64,000 bases of DNA from JAJCYL01 sp965206015 (lineage in GTDB: Bacteria; Bacteroidota; Bacteroidia; Cytophagales; Cyclobacteriaceae), in NCBI GenBank assembly GCA_965206015.1, contig CBDBIW010000015.1:806001-870000 (forward strand), read 5' to 3'. Position numbers and translations under genes: made by a program. Each line of letters starts with the position of its first letter. Position 1 is the stretch's first letter. Under the pieces are notes generated by a model. The model was not told the DNA's origin. It saw only the letters and a list, made by a program, of their open reading frames with translations, and did no database searches. Shown here piece by piece: positions 45,366-54,975 of this stretch.

Positions 45366-45375
45366 TCAATCAACT

Positions 45376-47064
45376 ATGAAATATTTAGCCCCAATTTGCC
45401 TGGTACTCCTCATGACAATAGGATGTGAACAAGCCAAGGTTTATGATATAGTTATTAAAAACGCAACAATTTATGATGGTAGTGGTAATCCGCCTATCAT
45501 AGGAGGTATTATAGCTATCAATGCAGATACAATAGCAGCTGTTGGGGACATCAACAGCGTCAAAGGGAAGGTTGAAATTGATGCGCAAGGGCAGGCACTA
45601 ACACCGGGATTTGTGAATATGCTCAGTTGGTCAACAGAATCATTGATTACCGATGGCCGCTCTATGGGTGAAATTAAGCAAGGTGTAACGCTTGAAGTGA
45701 TGGGTGAAGGATGGTCAATGGGGCCCCAGAACCCTGAGATGAAAAAACAAGCAGAGGCAGATATGGATGAAGATACTAAATATGCCATTGACTGGACTAC
45801 TCTTGGGGAGTATTTGGAGTCCCTTGAGAGAAGAGGGATTTCGCCAAATGTCGCATCCTTTGTTGGAGCTACAACTTTAAGAATACATGAGATAGGATTT
45901 GATGATCGTCCTCCAACAAAGGAGGAGTTAGCTAATATGAAGAATCTTGCAAGAGTAGCCATGGAGGAAGGAGCACTGGGCATCGGGTCATCATTGATTT
46001 ATGCCCCAGCTTTTTATGCCTCTACAGAAGAATTAATTGAACTGTGTAAAGTTGCTTCCGAATATGGAGGTATGTACATCACACATATGCGTAGCGAGGG
46101 TAATAAATTTCTTGAAGCAATAGATGAGACGATAACAATAGCAAGGGAGGCAAACCTCCCAGCTGAAATCTACCACTTAAAAGCCGGAGGTCAAAAAAAT
46201 TGGCCCAAAATGGATTTAGCCATTAATAAAATTAATGAGGCGAGGTCAAATGGAACAAGAATAACCACTGATATGTATAATTATGTAGCAGGAGCAACAG
46301 GACTAAATGCCTCAATGCCACCGTGGGTTCAGGAAGGTGGCTATGAAGAGTGGAGTGCCCGGCTGCAAGACCCGAAAATCCGACAAAGAGTCAGAGCTGA
46401 AATGCAACAAGACGCTGAAGATTGGGAAAATTTGTTAGCAGCTTCGGGATCACCTGATAATGCACTTTTAGTTGGTTTTAAAAATGATTCTCTAAGAGAG
46501 TTATACAAAGGAAAGACACTTACAGAAGCCACAGAAATACATGGTAAGGGACCGGAAGACACTGCCATGGATCTTGTTATCGCAGATGGTTCCAGGGTAG
46601 GAACAGTATACTTTTTAATGTCAGAGGAAAATCTCAAAAAACAAATTGCTCTCCCTTACATGAGTTTTGGTTCTGACGGGGCTTCAATGGCTACCGAAGG
46701 CGTTTTCCTAAAGAATAGCACCCACCCCAGGTCATACGGTAATTTCGCCAGGCTATTAGGAAAATATGTGAGAGATGAGAAAGTCATAACATTAGAAGAA
46801 GCCGTAAGAAAACTTACATCGCTACCAACATCAAATCTCGGAATAAAAAGAAGAGGACTTCTAAAAGTAGGATACTACGCAGATATTGTCCTATTCGACC
46901 CAAATAGCATTCAGGACAATTCTACCTTCGAAAATCCACATCAATATGCGACAGGTGTTAATCATGTATTCATAAATGGTATTCAGGTCTTAAAAGATGG
47001 AGAGCACACAGACGCCAGGCCTGGAAGATTCGTAAAAGGCCCAGGGTTTAAAACAGGCTCTTAA
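45376..47064 (+). CDS. D-aminoacylase-type amidohydrolase lipoprotein
   Basis: 562 residues from the ATG at 45376. This start gives a lipoprotein signal with lipobox MTIGC (Cys at residue 20); the longer open frame reads back through the preceding gene. Amidohydrolase fold: N-terminal KNATIYDGSG, C-terminal KVGYYADIVLFDPN. Metal-binding residues appear as THMRSEG (about 236), YHLKAGG (about 267) and GSDGAS (about 434). The first motif, normally PGFIDxHxH, reads PGFVNMLSW, so both histidines are missing. N-acyl-D-amino-acid deacylases are the nearest named family. Substrate unknown; exported and membrane-anchored. Confidence 0.8.
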   Translation: MKYLAPICLVLLMTIGCEQAKVYDIVIKNATIYDGSGNPPIIGGIIAINADTIAAVGDINSVKGKVEIDAQGQALTPGFVNMLSWSTESLITDGRSMGEIKQGVTLEVMGEGWSMGPQNPEMKKQAEADMDEDTKYAIDWTTLGEYLESLERRGISPNVASFVGATTLRIHEIGFDDRPPTKEELANMKNLARVAMEEGALGIGSSLIYAPAFYASTEELIELCKVASEYGGMYITHMRSEGNKFLEAIDETITIAREANLPAEIYHLKAGGQKNWPKMDLAINKINEARSNGTRITTDMYNYVAGATGLNASMPPWVQEGGYEEWSARLQDPKIRQRVRAEMQQDAEDWENLLAASGSPDNALLVGFKNDSLRELYKGKTLTEATEIHGKGPEDTAMDLVIADGSRVGTVYFLMSEENLKKQIALPYMSFGSDGASMATEGVFLKNSTHPRSYGNFARLLGKYVRDEKVITLEEAVRKLTSLPTSNLGIKRRGLLKVGYYADIVLFDPNSIQDNSTFENPHQYATGVNHVFINGIQVLKDGEHTDARPGRFVKGPGFKTGS

Positions 47065-47183
47065 ATGATGTTTAGGACATTTTCGGCATAACTTTTGCCC
47101 TATATCAGCGTTAAATCTTGTGTTAAATGACTAAGAATTATAATATCAATTATTTGGGTTATTTTTGCCAAACTCTCTTTCGA

Positions 47184-47756
47184 ATGAGGACAGCCCTGAA
47201 AATTGCGTTTTTCTTCGTATTATATAGTACATACTACCCGTCGATTGCTCAAAACGCAAACCAGCAAGAAAAAGAATCTTTAGAAAAGGAATTTGACGGT
47301 GTAGCTCAAGAATGGCATACGCTATCGAGAATGATTGACAACTATGAGGGCTTAACTGAATATTGCAGAAGCCATGAGTTCAAAAATCAGGTGATTACTT
47401 CTATTATGAAAATTCATCATTTTGACTCACTAATTATAGATAAGCTAAGAGCTCCCAGCTTTGTTCATGACAACGTAAAAGAGGAGAAGAAAACTTTAGA
47501 ATCAATAGAAGAATTCGAAAGTAAATACCGGATTTCCAGTTTTATTAAACACTTACAAGACGAGTGTGATGCAAGACATGATATTGAAAAGAATAGGAAA
47601 AAGACGGCAAATGAAATCGGGTCCGAGTCTTACAGTGGCCAGGTTTATCTTGTTGAAATAGAACTTTATAAGTACATACACCACATAGATAAACGTCTTG
47701 AGCACATTGAAAAGCATTTACACAAGATTCATATAGATGATGTAAATGGACCATGA
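47184..47756 (+). CDS. Secreted helical protein of unknown function
   Basis: 190 residues from the ATG at 47184, which gives a proper signal peptide (MRTALKIAFFFVLYSTYYPS to SIAQ); an earlier ATG at 47127 would add 19 residues. The mature part is rich in Glu, Lys and His and predicted helical, with no recognised motif (KESLEKEFDGVAQEWHTLSR, KRLEHIEKHLHKIHID). It lies 9 bases before the carboxypeptidase gene, so the two may be co-transcribed. No homologous family comes to mind. Confidence 0.6.
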   Translation: MRTALKIAFFFVLYSTYYPSIAQNANQQEKESLEKEFDGVAQEWHTLSRMIDNYEGLTEYCRSHEFKNQVITSIMKIHHFDSLIIDKLRAPSFVHDNVKEEKKTLESIEEFESKYRISSFIKHLQDECDARHDIEKNRKKTANEIGSESYSGQVYLVEIELYKYIHHIDKRLEHIEKHLHKIHIDDVNGP

Positions 47757-47765
47757 TAAGCTCTT

Positions 47766-49040
47766 ATGAGAATACAACTCACTATTACATTCCTTTTTTT
47801 CGTAGTCTCATGCAACTCAATCAAGACCATAAGCGGTCGGAAGCAAATAAAAAGCCACTTAGATAAAGCTTTTTTCAGTAAGCACTTTACCGGATTGGCA
47901 GTTTACGATCCGGTCACCAAAGAATGGTTATATACAAAGAATATTGGGAGATACTTCACTCCCGCAAGCAATATCAAACTTCTAAGTCTGTATAGTGGAA
48001 TAAAGTTGTTAGGTGATTCCATTCCAGGTTTATACTATAAGTTTAAAGGTGATACCATGGTCTTTCGAGGTACTGGTGATCCCACCTTTTTACATCCCGA
48101 TTTCAGTCGACAAAAAACGTTCGAATTTTTAAAATCTCATAAGGGACCATTACTATTTACTCCAACTGCCATTTCTAGTAAACCCTATGGTCCCGGATGG
48201 AGTTGGGATGATTATCATTATGATTTTCAGCCAGAACGGAACGATTTTCCCATATATGGCAATGTTGTCAGGATCTCTTTAGATCGGGGCACTGTAAAAG
48301 CAATACCTAACATTTTCACTGACGGTTTAATCCATACGAATACTGCAACCAGAGAAATTCGATACATTGATCATAATATTTTCGTAATAAACCCTCAATA
48401 CCCTGATGGACAGGCCATTCCATTTCGTACCTATTCAGAACTAACTACCAATCTGCTGATCGATACTTTAAATAAAAAAGTCTCTATAAAAGATACATCA
48501 TTCCAGGGTCAGGTTAGAAACAGCCAGAGCAGCAAAGACCTCTATAGCATTATGATGAAACGCAGCGATAATTTTTATGCTGAACAATTATTGATAATGT
48601 GTTCTTCTACATTTTCAGATACTTTGAGCGCAGAGAAGACCATCGCATATATGAGCAGGAAATTTCTCAGAAATCTACCAGACCCACCCTCTTGGGTGGA
48701 CGGTTCAGGGCTTTCACGGTATAATTTAATTACTCCTAGAAGTCTGGTAAGGTTATTGGAGAAATTAAGAGAAGAGAAAACAGATGAATGGCTGTTTTCA
48801 GTATTGCCTGCAGGAGGTCAGTCAGGTACTATTAAAAAGTGGTATGCCGGAATAAATGAACCATACGTCTTTGCTAAAACAGGAACTCTCAGTAATAACC
48901 ATAATCTCAGCGGCTACCTGATTACAAATTCTGGCCGGACATTAATTTTCTCCTTCATGAATAACAATTATGTAACTCCTTTGAATACGGTTAAGACTGA
49001 AATGGAAAAAGTATTGGAATTAATTCGAGATACTTATTAA
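47766..49040 (+). CDS. dacB: D-alanyl-D-alanine carboxypeptidase, PBP4 family
   Basis: 424 residues, peptidase family S13 (trims or cuts peptidoglycan peptides in the periplasm). The three penicillin-binding motifs are present: SxxK as ASNIK (Ser68, Lys71), SxN as KRSDNFYAEQ (about 271), and KTG in FAKTGTLSNN (about 370), plus the WVDGSGLSRYN stretch of the family. A lipoprotein-like N-terminus (FVVSC, Cys about 17) suggests membrane attachment. It ends one base before the convergent Cys-rich mini-gene. Confidence 0.92.
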   Translation: MRIQLTITFLFFVVSCNSIKTISGRKQIKSHLDKAFFSKHFTGLAVYDPVTKEWLYTKNIGRYFTPASNIKLLSLYSGIKLLGDSIPGLYYKFKGDTMVFRGTGDPTFLHPDFSRQKTFEFLKSHKGPLLFTPTAISSKPYGPGWSWDDYHYDFQPERNDFPIYGNVVRISLDRGTVKAIPNIFTDGLIHTNTATREIRYIDHNIFVINPQYPDGQAIPFRTYSELTTNLLIDTLNKKVSIKDTSFQGQVRNSQSSKDLYSIMMKRSDNFYAEQLLIMCSSTFSDTLSAEKTIAYMSRKFLRNLPDPPSWVDGSGLSRYNLITPRSLVRLLEKLREEKTDEWLFSVLPAGGQSGTIKKWYAGINEPYVFAKTGTLSNNHNLSGYLITNSGRTLIFSFMNNNYVTPLNTVKTEMEKVLELIRDTY

Positions 49041-49205
49041 CTACCTCTTCGGACAACTACGACATGGTTGTTTGCCCTTCTTCTTATACTTCTTACAGCA
49101 TTTTTTAAAGAGACATTCATTAAAATCAGCCATTCCTTTTGTAGAAAACTGACACTCCTGAGGTGAGTCCTCGTCAAAATTTTGAATGTAGCTAATGTCA
49201 GACAC
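49041..49205 (-). CDS. Cysteine-rich mini-protein (54 residues)
   Basis: A GTG at 49205, preceded directly by an in-frame stop, opens 54 codons; an ATG at 49133 would give only 30 residues. The C-terminal part is very basic and cysteine-rich: NECLFKKCCKKYKKKGKQPC followed by RSCPKR, six cysteines in all (18, 31, 36, 37, 48, 51). Similar CLFKKCCKKYKKK-type tails are familiar to me from short Bacteroidetes proteins without known function. The spacing suggests metal binding or disulfides. It is packed tail to tail with dacB. Confidence 0.6.
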   Translation of the reverse strand: MSDISYIQNFDEDSPQECQFSTKGMADFNECLFKKCCKKYKKKGKQPCRSCPKR

Positions 49206-49691
49206 TTACTTGGATTGATTCTAAATAAGGGCAAATGTAGTATACCTTCTATTTCGAATCAATGCCTGACATTAGTGAAAATCATCTACCTGACTTTAGG
49301 TAGGCATTAGGTATGACATAGGCTAAGTAATGGCAAAAGCTCTTTTTGAATATGCCCAGCCTTATCTTCTGTGTACCATATCTGCATCTCTGCCCGAAAC
49401 TCTTTATACTCCCTCTTTGGCTCGCTGTCTTTGCATACCTGGAACATATCCTGGGCAGGTTTTGGCCTTGGTCCCCAGCTTCCTTATAAGAGATGCTCTT
49501 GTCGAGACTATTTTTAATAAGATTTCTCATTTTACACACCAATGGAATACAAAAAATTAAGATTACGTTAAATCTTTAAATGTCAGGAAGATGTCACGCT
49601 TTTAGATGAAATCTATTGCGTACTTTGCGTTAATCATTTTTTTAACTTCATCCATAAATAAATTACATTACTGATTTCAATTTGTTTTGAG
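49206..49691. other. Intergenic region with a possible decayed reading frame
   Basis: No convincing gene. On the minus strand about 49310-49480 reads GPRPKPAQDMFQVCKDSEPK, then EFRAEMQIWYTEDKAGHIQK, without a start codon and after a stop; this looks protein-like and may be a gene remnant. Overlapping frames on both strands lack codon-like composition. The last 100 bases before the sigma-factor gene are AT-rich, and contain TTGCGTACTTTGCG near 49617, a poor promoter match. Confidence 0.35.
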
Positions 49692-50306
49692 ATGACAAAT
49701 GGGCTTAAATATTCGAAATTAACGGATAGCGAACTATGGGTTCAATTGAAATCGGGAGATGAAAGAGCTCTAAATGAACTTTTTCAGAAGCATATCAGAT
49801 CACTATTTAATTATGGTAGTAAAATAAGTCAAAACACCGTCTTGGTAGAAGACACCATTCAGGACTTATTCGTTTATCTATGGGAAAAAAGAGACAAGTT
49901 ATCTGATGTGTCACATATCAAACCATATTTATTCGTTTCCCTCAAACGAAGGTTGATAAAAGCGATACGTCGAATTGAAAAAAGGAGTTTCACAGAAGTT
50001 TCAGACGAAAAACTCAACTACAATTTTCTTTTAAATATATCAGACGAATCAGAGTTTGAAAGAACCGAAATAGAAAAAGAGCATTGCAATAACCTTAAAA
50101 TAGCCCTTGGAAAATTGACATCTCGACAAAAAGAAGCTGTTTTTTTAAAGTACTATCAAAAACTATCCTTTTCTGAAGTAGCAGAAATAATGTCAATAGA
50201 AACAAAAACCACCTACAAACTTGTTTCAAGGGCAATAGACGTACTAAAAGGGGAGATGAAAGCCAGCCTTTCTATGGTACTTACATTTCTATTTCAAATT
50301 TCCTAG
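49692..50306 (+). CDS. ECF RNA polymerase sigma factor
   Basis: 204 residues. Region 2 is visible as ALNELFQKHIRSLFNYGSKI and DTIQDLFVYLWEKRDKL (residues about 28-75). Region 4 is LTSRQKEAVFLKYYQKLSFS and EVAEIMSIETKTTYKLVSRA (about 143-185), the helix-turn-helix that reads the -35 box. This is the SusCD-associated sigma group. The FecR-type anti-sigma gene follows, so it probably responds to substrate uptake by the SusC at 51654. Confidence 0.9.
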   Translation: MTNGLKYSKLTDSELWVQLKSGDERALNELFQKHIRSLFNYGSKISQNTVLVEDTIQDLFVYLWEKRDKLSDVSHIKPYLFVSLKRRLIKAIRRIEKRSFTEVSDEKLNYNFLLNISDESEFERTEIEKEHCNNLKIALGKLTSRQKEAVFLKYYQKLSFSEVAEIMSIETKTTYKLVSRAIDVLKGEMKASLSMVLTFLFQIS

Positions 50307-50453
50307 CCCTCTAATTTACAGGCGTTTCTTTACCATAGAACTCTCAAAATCTGCGATGCTCAAAAGAAATTTTAAAGAAAATAAATTTCCATGGGGTAAA
50401 ATTTAGAAAAAACGGATCTCAATAATAAACGGGATATCCAAAGTTTATTTCTA

Positions 50454-51485
50454 ATGACGAAAAATTACGAAGAGTACACAATTAACGACTTTCTTTTGGA
50501 TGAGAATTTTGTTTTGTGGACACTTGAAGAAAGTGGTTCTAAAAGTAATTTTTGGGAAACATTCACTGAGAAATTTCCTGAGAAAAAAAATGATGTAAAA
50601 GAAGCGCAAAAGATGCTTCGTACACTGACTTTTACTGAAAATACAATCAGTGAGGAACGGATTTCAATAATTTCCAGAAACATTACCCAAAGAATCCATG
50701 AAAAACAATCTAAAAAGTCAAGGATAGTACCTCTTACTTTCTACAAAATAGCTGCTTCAATTGCTCTCCTGGTTGTTTTGAGTTTTTGGGTTTATAATTT
50801 AATTAGCCCGAAGCCGGTTACAATCGCAATTGAAGAGGTCTATAAATCTAATCCCAAAGGTCAAAAATCAGTAATCACTCTCCCTGACGGATCAACTGTT
50901 AAACTGAATGCTGAAAGTCGGTTGACCTACCCAAATCGATTCGTGAATAATAGAGAATTGTATCTTGAAGGAGAAGCCTTTTTCGAGGTAAAAGAAATGC
51001 CTGAGAAGCCCTTTATTGTGCATTCCGGAAAGATTAAAACCACTGTTCTGGGGACATCATTTAATTTCAGAAATTACCCTGAGGAAAACAATATTAGAGT
51101 GGTGCTGGTCACAGGTAAATTATTAGTCAGTCAAAAAGAAAAATCGCCTGACATCAAAAATGAGACTATCCTCAAACCAAACGAACAGATTCTTTACAAT
51201 AAGGTGACATCCATTATAAATAAAGATGAACTCGATGTGCAAGAAATTGTCGGATGGAAAGACAACGTCATTCATTTCAATCAAGCAAATTTAGACTACA
51301 TAGAAAGAAAACTTGAGAGGTGGTATGGGGTTGATATTGACATTCAAAATGAATCGAAAAAGAAAATTCGATTGTCTACAACATTCACTAATCAGTCTCT
51401 TGAAAATGTGTTAATAAGCTTAGGTTTCACCTTAGGGTTTGATTACGAAATCCATGAGGATTATATAAATATATCATTCAAATAA
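50454..51485 (+). CDS. FecR-type anti-sigma factor
   Basis: 343 residues: cytoplasmic N-terminus (about 1-90), one membrane helix near residues 98-115, then the periplasmic FecR domain (SVITLPDGSTVKLNAESRLT, EGEAFFEVKEMPEKPFIVHS, VLGTSFNFR) and a C-terminal DUF4974-like domain (YIERKLERWYGVDIDIQNES, LGFTLGFDYEI). It transmits a signal from the STN domain of SusC to the sigma factor. The 147-base gap after the sigma gene suggests possible separate control. Confidence 0.92.
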   Translation: MTKNYEEYTINDFLLDENFVLWTLEESGSKSNFWETFTEKFPEKKNDVKEAQKMLRTLTFTENTISEERISIISRNITQRIHEKQSKKSRIVPLTFYKIAASIALLVVLSFWVYNLISPKPVTIAIEEVYKSNPKGQKSVITLPDGSTVKLNAESRLTYPNRFVNNRELYLEGEAFFEVKEMPEKPFIVHSGKIKTTVLGTSFNFRNYPEENNIRVVLVTGKLLVSQKEKSPDIKNETILKPNEQILYNKVTSIINKDELDVQEIVGWKDNVIHFNQANLDYIERKLERWYGVDIDIQNESKKKIRLSTTFTNQSLENVLISLGFTLGFDYEIHEDYINISFK

Positions 51486-51523
51486 ACCAGATGAATATGT
51501 CATACAATACCAGTTAATAAAAA

Positions 51524-51548
51524 AACCGGTGACTACGAATCACCGGTT
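51524..51548 (+). promoter_or_regulatory. Perfect stem-loop between fecR-type gene and susC
   Basis: AACCGGTGA/TCACCGGTT, a 9-bp stem with a 7-base loop (CTACGAA), 39 bases after the fecR-type stop. An A-run precedes it (a T-run on the opposite strand) and only weak T-richness follows, so it may act as an attenuator or mRNA processing site rather than a full terminator. Confidence 0.6.
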
Positions 51549-51653
51549 CAGAATTTTACACCTGGTCAATGGCTAATCCATACGCTAACATATATAGCCA
51601 CAATTAGGAGTAATATGAGTCCATTAATTATCAATTAATAAACATGCAAAGTT

Positions 51654-54600
51654 ATGAAAATTAAACTTTTACAAATAATTGTAATGTTTTCAAAATACAC
51701 CTTTCATTTCCTTCTTGTTATTTGCTTTTTTTCGAATTTCATTATCGCGGAAAGTGGAAATGCCCAGAAATATCAAAGCGTAAACGACGTGTTTATCCAG
51801 GTGGCGTTTAAGAATGCCTTACTCTCTGAAGTGTTTGGTGAAATTGAGAGAAACAGTGAGTACGTTTTTACCTATAACTACGGCCAGAAATATTATGCCA
51901 GCGTAAAGTTTAGCCAGTCTGCTCAAAAGATTTCAATAGGCAGGCTTTTACTCAATCTATCAAAACAGGCCAATTTGAAGTTCAAACAAGTCAATAACAA
52001 TATAAATGTATTTAGTAGAGAGAATTCGAATGGCGATAACGCCCTGGAAATTACCCTCGACAATTTTGATGATGTTTTGATTTCAGGACAAATTACTGAC
52101 GATAGAAATGAGCCTCTAGCTGGTGCCAATGTAATAGTGAAGGGTACAACTATAGGCACAATAACTGATATAGATGGCAACTACACCATCAGTGTACCAG
52201 AAGGTGCCACGCTAACTATTTCTTATATAGGATATATTTCGAAAGAAGTCATTGTTGGCAATGAAGCTACTATTAATGTTAATCTCACCGAAGACATTCA
52301 ATCACTATCAGAAATTGTGGTCGTCGGCTATACAGAAAAAGACCGTCGTAAACTAACTTCCTCAATCGCAACAGTTGACTCCAAGCAAATTGAACGGGTT
52401 CCAATGGCTACGTTCGATAATATCCTTCAGGGTGCAGCTCCGGGTTTGCTGGTTCAATCCGGAACAGGTCAACCCGGTCGGGCTGCTGAGGTAACTATCC
52501 GGGGATTGAAATCTATAAACCGTTCATCAGCTCCCCTGTATATACTGGATGGAACACCAATTACAAGCGGTGATTTTGCTGCAATTAACCCCAATGATAT
52601 TGAGTCCGTAAGTATCCTAAAGGATGCAGCGGCTACACAGATATATGGTTCTAGAGGAGCAACAGGAGTAATTGTTATAACCTCAAAATCTGGAGAAAAA
52701 GGAAAGACAAAATTTGGATACAATACATTTTTTGGAGTTTCACCGGCACCTAACTACAACGATGGACTGCTATCAGTTACTTCTACCGATCTAATTGATC
52801 TACAGCAGGAGATTGGCATAGGTGCTACAGTTGGGCTTGATCTAGAAACACTTGACTCTTTGAAGCAGATCAATACTGACTGGCTTGATGTCCTCACACG
52901 AGATGCGATGATTCAATCTCATGAATTGAACGTTTCTGGAGGAGGTGAAAATACTACCTTCTTTATTTCAGGAAGCTATTTTAGCCAGGAAGGGACATCC
53001 TTGCGATCCAAGTTGGATAGATATTCACTAAGAACAAAAGTTGGATATAAAAACGACAATTTTAGCTTTGGAACAAATGTTTTGCTCAGCTATGCTGATT
53101 CACAAGACAGCGAAGGTGAAGGTGTGTTTGGTCGGTCTAACCCTTTCTACTCAAGTATACGGGTTAACCCTTATGATCATGCCATAGATCCCGTAACAGG
53201 TGAATTTGCCGTACCATTAGACTTAGCGGCCAGCAGTACAGCCAATATTTTGGAAAGAATAAGGACTAATAATGAAGACCGCACAATCGCAAAAGGAGTT
53301 ATCAGTATATATGGTCAATACAACTTACCCTTCATCGAGGGCTTAAGTTTTGGTACACAATGGAGTTTGGATTATGCTCAACGCGATAATGTTGATTTTG
53401 TTGATCCTAATTCATTTAGAGGACCTCGTTCCCCCGGAGGGCAAGGACAATTGTTTAATTCCTTTGAAAGAAGGACCCGTTTTACAGGCACAAACTCGAT
53501 AAATTATAATTTTAATATTGGAACTGATCATCAGTTCAATACTGCGTTATATCAAGAGTTCATCTACTTCTCATCAACGGGAACAGATCTGACTGTATTC
53601 GGATTAGATAAAATACAAACTATTGCAGGTGCCACACCAGGCACAGCAGACAATGGATTCATCCCTGAATTTGATGGCTCTACATTGGAAAATGCACTTT
53701 CATCCTATTTTGGAACTATTGATTACTCGTTTAAAAACCGATATAGCTTTACAGTAGGTCTAAGACGTGACGGGTCATCTCGCTTTGGCTCAGAAAATCG
53801 TTTTGGAACATTTTATTCTTTCGGAGCCGGATGGATTATTTCAGATGAAGCATTTTTATCTTCATTAAATTTTGTTAATTACTTAAAGTTGAGAGCTAGC
53901 TTTGGAACAGTAGGCAACCAGTCAATTCCTGATGATGCATCACGCTCAATTTTCAGCCCGACCAGCTACAATGGACAAACTGGCTTTGCTGCTGGGTTAT
54001 CTAACACCAGTCTAAAATGGGAAGAAACTGAAAAACTCAATATTGGTTTAGATTTAACAGTGTTAAATGGCTTTTTAAATTTAAATCTTGATCTGTACAA
54101 TGAAGTCACGGATGACCTTTTTCTTGAGGTTCCGTTATCGCTGACCACTGGATTTAATGATCAGCTACGCAATGTCGGTAGCCTGAGGAATCGAGGTGTT
54201 GAATTAAATCTAAGTACCCGCAATATAGACACTCAAAATTTTACATGGGAAACCAGTTTTAATATTGCCCGCAACCAGACTAAAGTACTCCAGCTATCTA
54301 ATGGTGAGAGCTTCCGGCTCGGGCGTTTCCTTATTGAAGAAGAGAAAGAATTTGGAGTTTTTAACCTGGTCAAAAGAGCGGGTATAAATCCTGCAAACGG
54401 GAAGCCCTTATGGTTTGATCTTGATGGTAACCTGACCGAAGTTTACAATGAAGCAAACTCAGTGGATGTGGGGAGTTCGACACCCAAATACCACGGTGGT
54501 TTTACCAATACATTTACTTATAAAGGGTTTGAATTAAGGGCAACATTCACTTTTGCCAGGGGCCAGAATATATTCAATGTGCCAAGAACAAGTTTGGATA

Positions 54601-54956
54601 ACCCTACGAAAATTTCCAGAGGCAGTATTTCCGCTAATGCTCTTCGTTTTTGGCGTCAACCAGGTGACGTATCAGATCTTCCCGACCCCAGAAAGGTAAC
54701 CACTCGTCAGTTTGACTCAGGCTGGCTTGAAGATGCCTCATATGTAAAACTCAGAAACGTTGTAATCGCATACAATTTCGCACCTGCAACTATTTCAAAA
54801 ATAAAAATAAATGGGCTACGATTCTATCTGCAAGGTCAAAACCTATTTACATGGACCACTTTCAGTGGACTGGACCCGGAGAATTCTAGTACTGAATACA
54901 TAGCTGACTACCCCTCTTTGTCAACTTACACGGCTGGCCTTGATATAAAATTTTAA
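51654..54956 (+). CDS. SusC/RagA-type TonB-dependent outer-membrane transporter with STN domain
   Basis: 1100 residues. After a long signal region, an STN signalling domain (about 45-125, VAFKNALLSEVFGEIERNSE) precedes a carboxypeptidase-D-like domain (GQITDDRNEPLAGANVIVKG, about 142-220). Then comes the TonB-box-like LSEIVVVGY and the plug (LQGAAPGLLVQSGTGQPGRA, ILKDAAATQIYGSRGATGVI). The barrel ends in YTAGLDIKF with a C-terminal aromatic. The STN domain implies transcriptional feedback through the FecR/ECF pair upstream. Cargo is not readable from the sequence; the neighbours suggest phosphorylated or peptide-containing material rather than a plain glycan. Confidence 0.95.
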   Translation: MKIKLLQIIVMFSKYTFHFLLVICFFSNFIIAESGNAQKYQSVNDVFIQVAFKNALLSEVFGEIERNSEYVFTYNYGQKYYASVKFSQSAQKISIGRLLLNLSKQANLKFKQVNNNINVFSRENSNGDNALEITLDNFDDVLISGQITDDRNEPLAGANVIVKGTTIGTITDIDGNYTISVPEGATLTISYIGYISKEVIVGNEATINVNLTEDIQSLSEIVVVGYTEKDRRKLTSSIATVDSKQIERVPMATFDNILQGAAPGLLVQSGTGQPGRAAEVTIRGLKSINRSSAPLYILDGTPITSGDFAAINPNDIESVSILKDAAATQIYGSRGATGVIVITSKSGEKGKTKFGYNTFFGVSPAPNYNDGLLSVTSTDLIDLQQEIGIGATVGLDLETLDSLKQINTDWLDVLTRDAMIQSHELNVSGGGENTTFFISGSYFSQEGTSLRSKLDRYSLRTKVGYKNDNFSFGTNVLLSYADSQDSEGEGVFGRSNPFYSSIRVNPYDHAIDPVTGEFAVPLDLAASSTANILERIRTNNEDRTIAKGVISIYGQYNLPFIEGLSFGTQWSLDYAQRDNVDFVDPNSFRGPRSPGGQGQLFNSFERRTRFTGTNSINYNFNIGTDHQFNTALYQEFIYFSSTGTDLTVFGLDKIQTIAGATPGTADNGFIPEFDGSTLENALSSYFGTIDYSFKNRYSFTVGLRRDGSSRFGSENRFGTFYSFGAGWIISDEAFLSSLNFVNYLKLRASFGTVGNQSIPDDASRSIFSPTSYNGQTGFAAGLSNTSLKWEETEKLNIGLDLTVLNGFLNLNLDLYNEVTDDLFLEVPLSLTTGFNDQLRNVGSLRNRGVELNLSTRNIDTQNFTWETSFNIARNQTKVLQLSNGESFRLGRFLIEEEKEFGVFNLVKRAGINPANGKPLWFDLDGNLTEVYNEANSVDVGSSTPKYHGGFTNTFTYKGFELRATFTFARGQNIFNVPRTSLDNPTKISRGSISANALRFWRQPGDVSDLPDPRKVTTRQFDSGWLEDASYVKLRNVVIAYNFAPATISKIKINGLRFYLQGQNLFTWTTFSGLDPENSSTEYIADYPSLSTYTAGLDIKF

Positions 54957-54975
54957 CTTTTGAACTAAAGAAATC

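Noticed and set aside
49330..49560. 76-codon plus-strand frame before the ECF sigma gene
   Set aside because: No signal, motif or ribosome-binding context; composition is not protein-like and another frame on the minus strand reads more like a real protein remnant.
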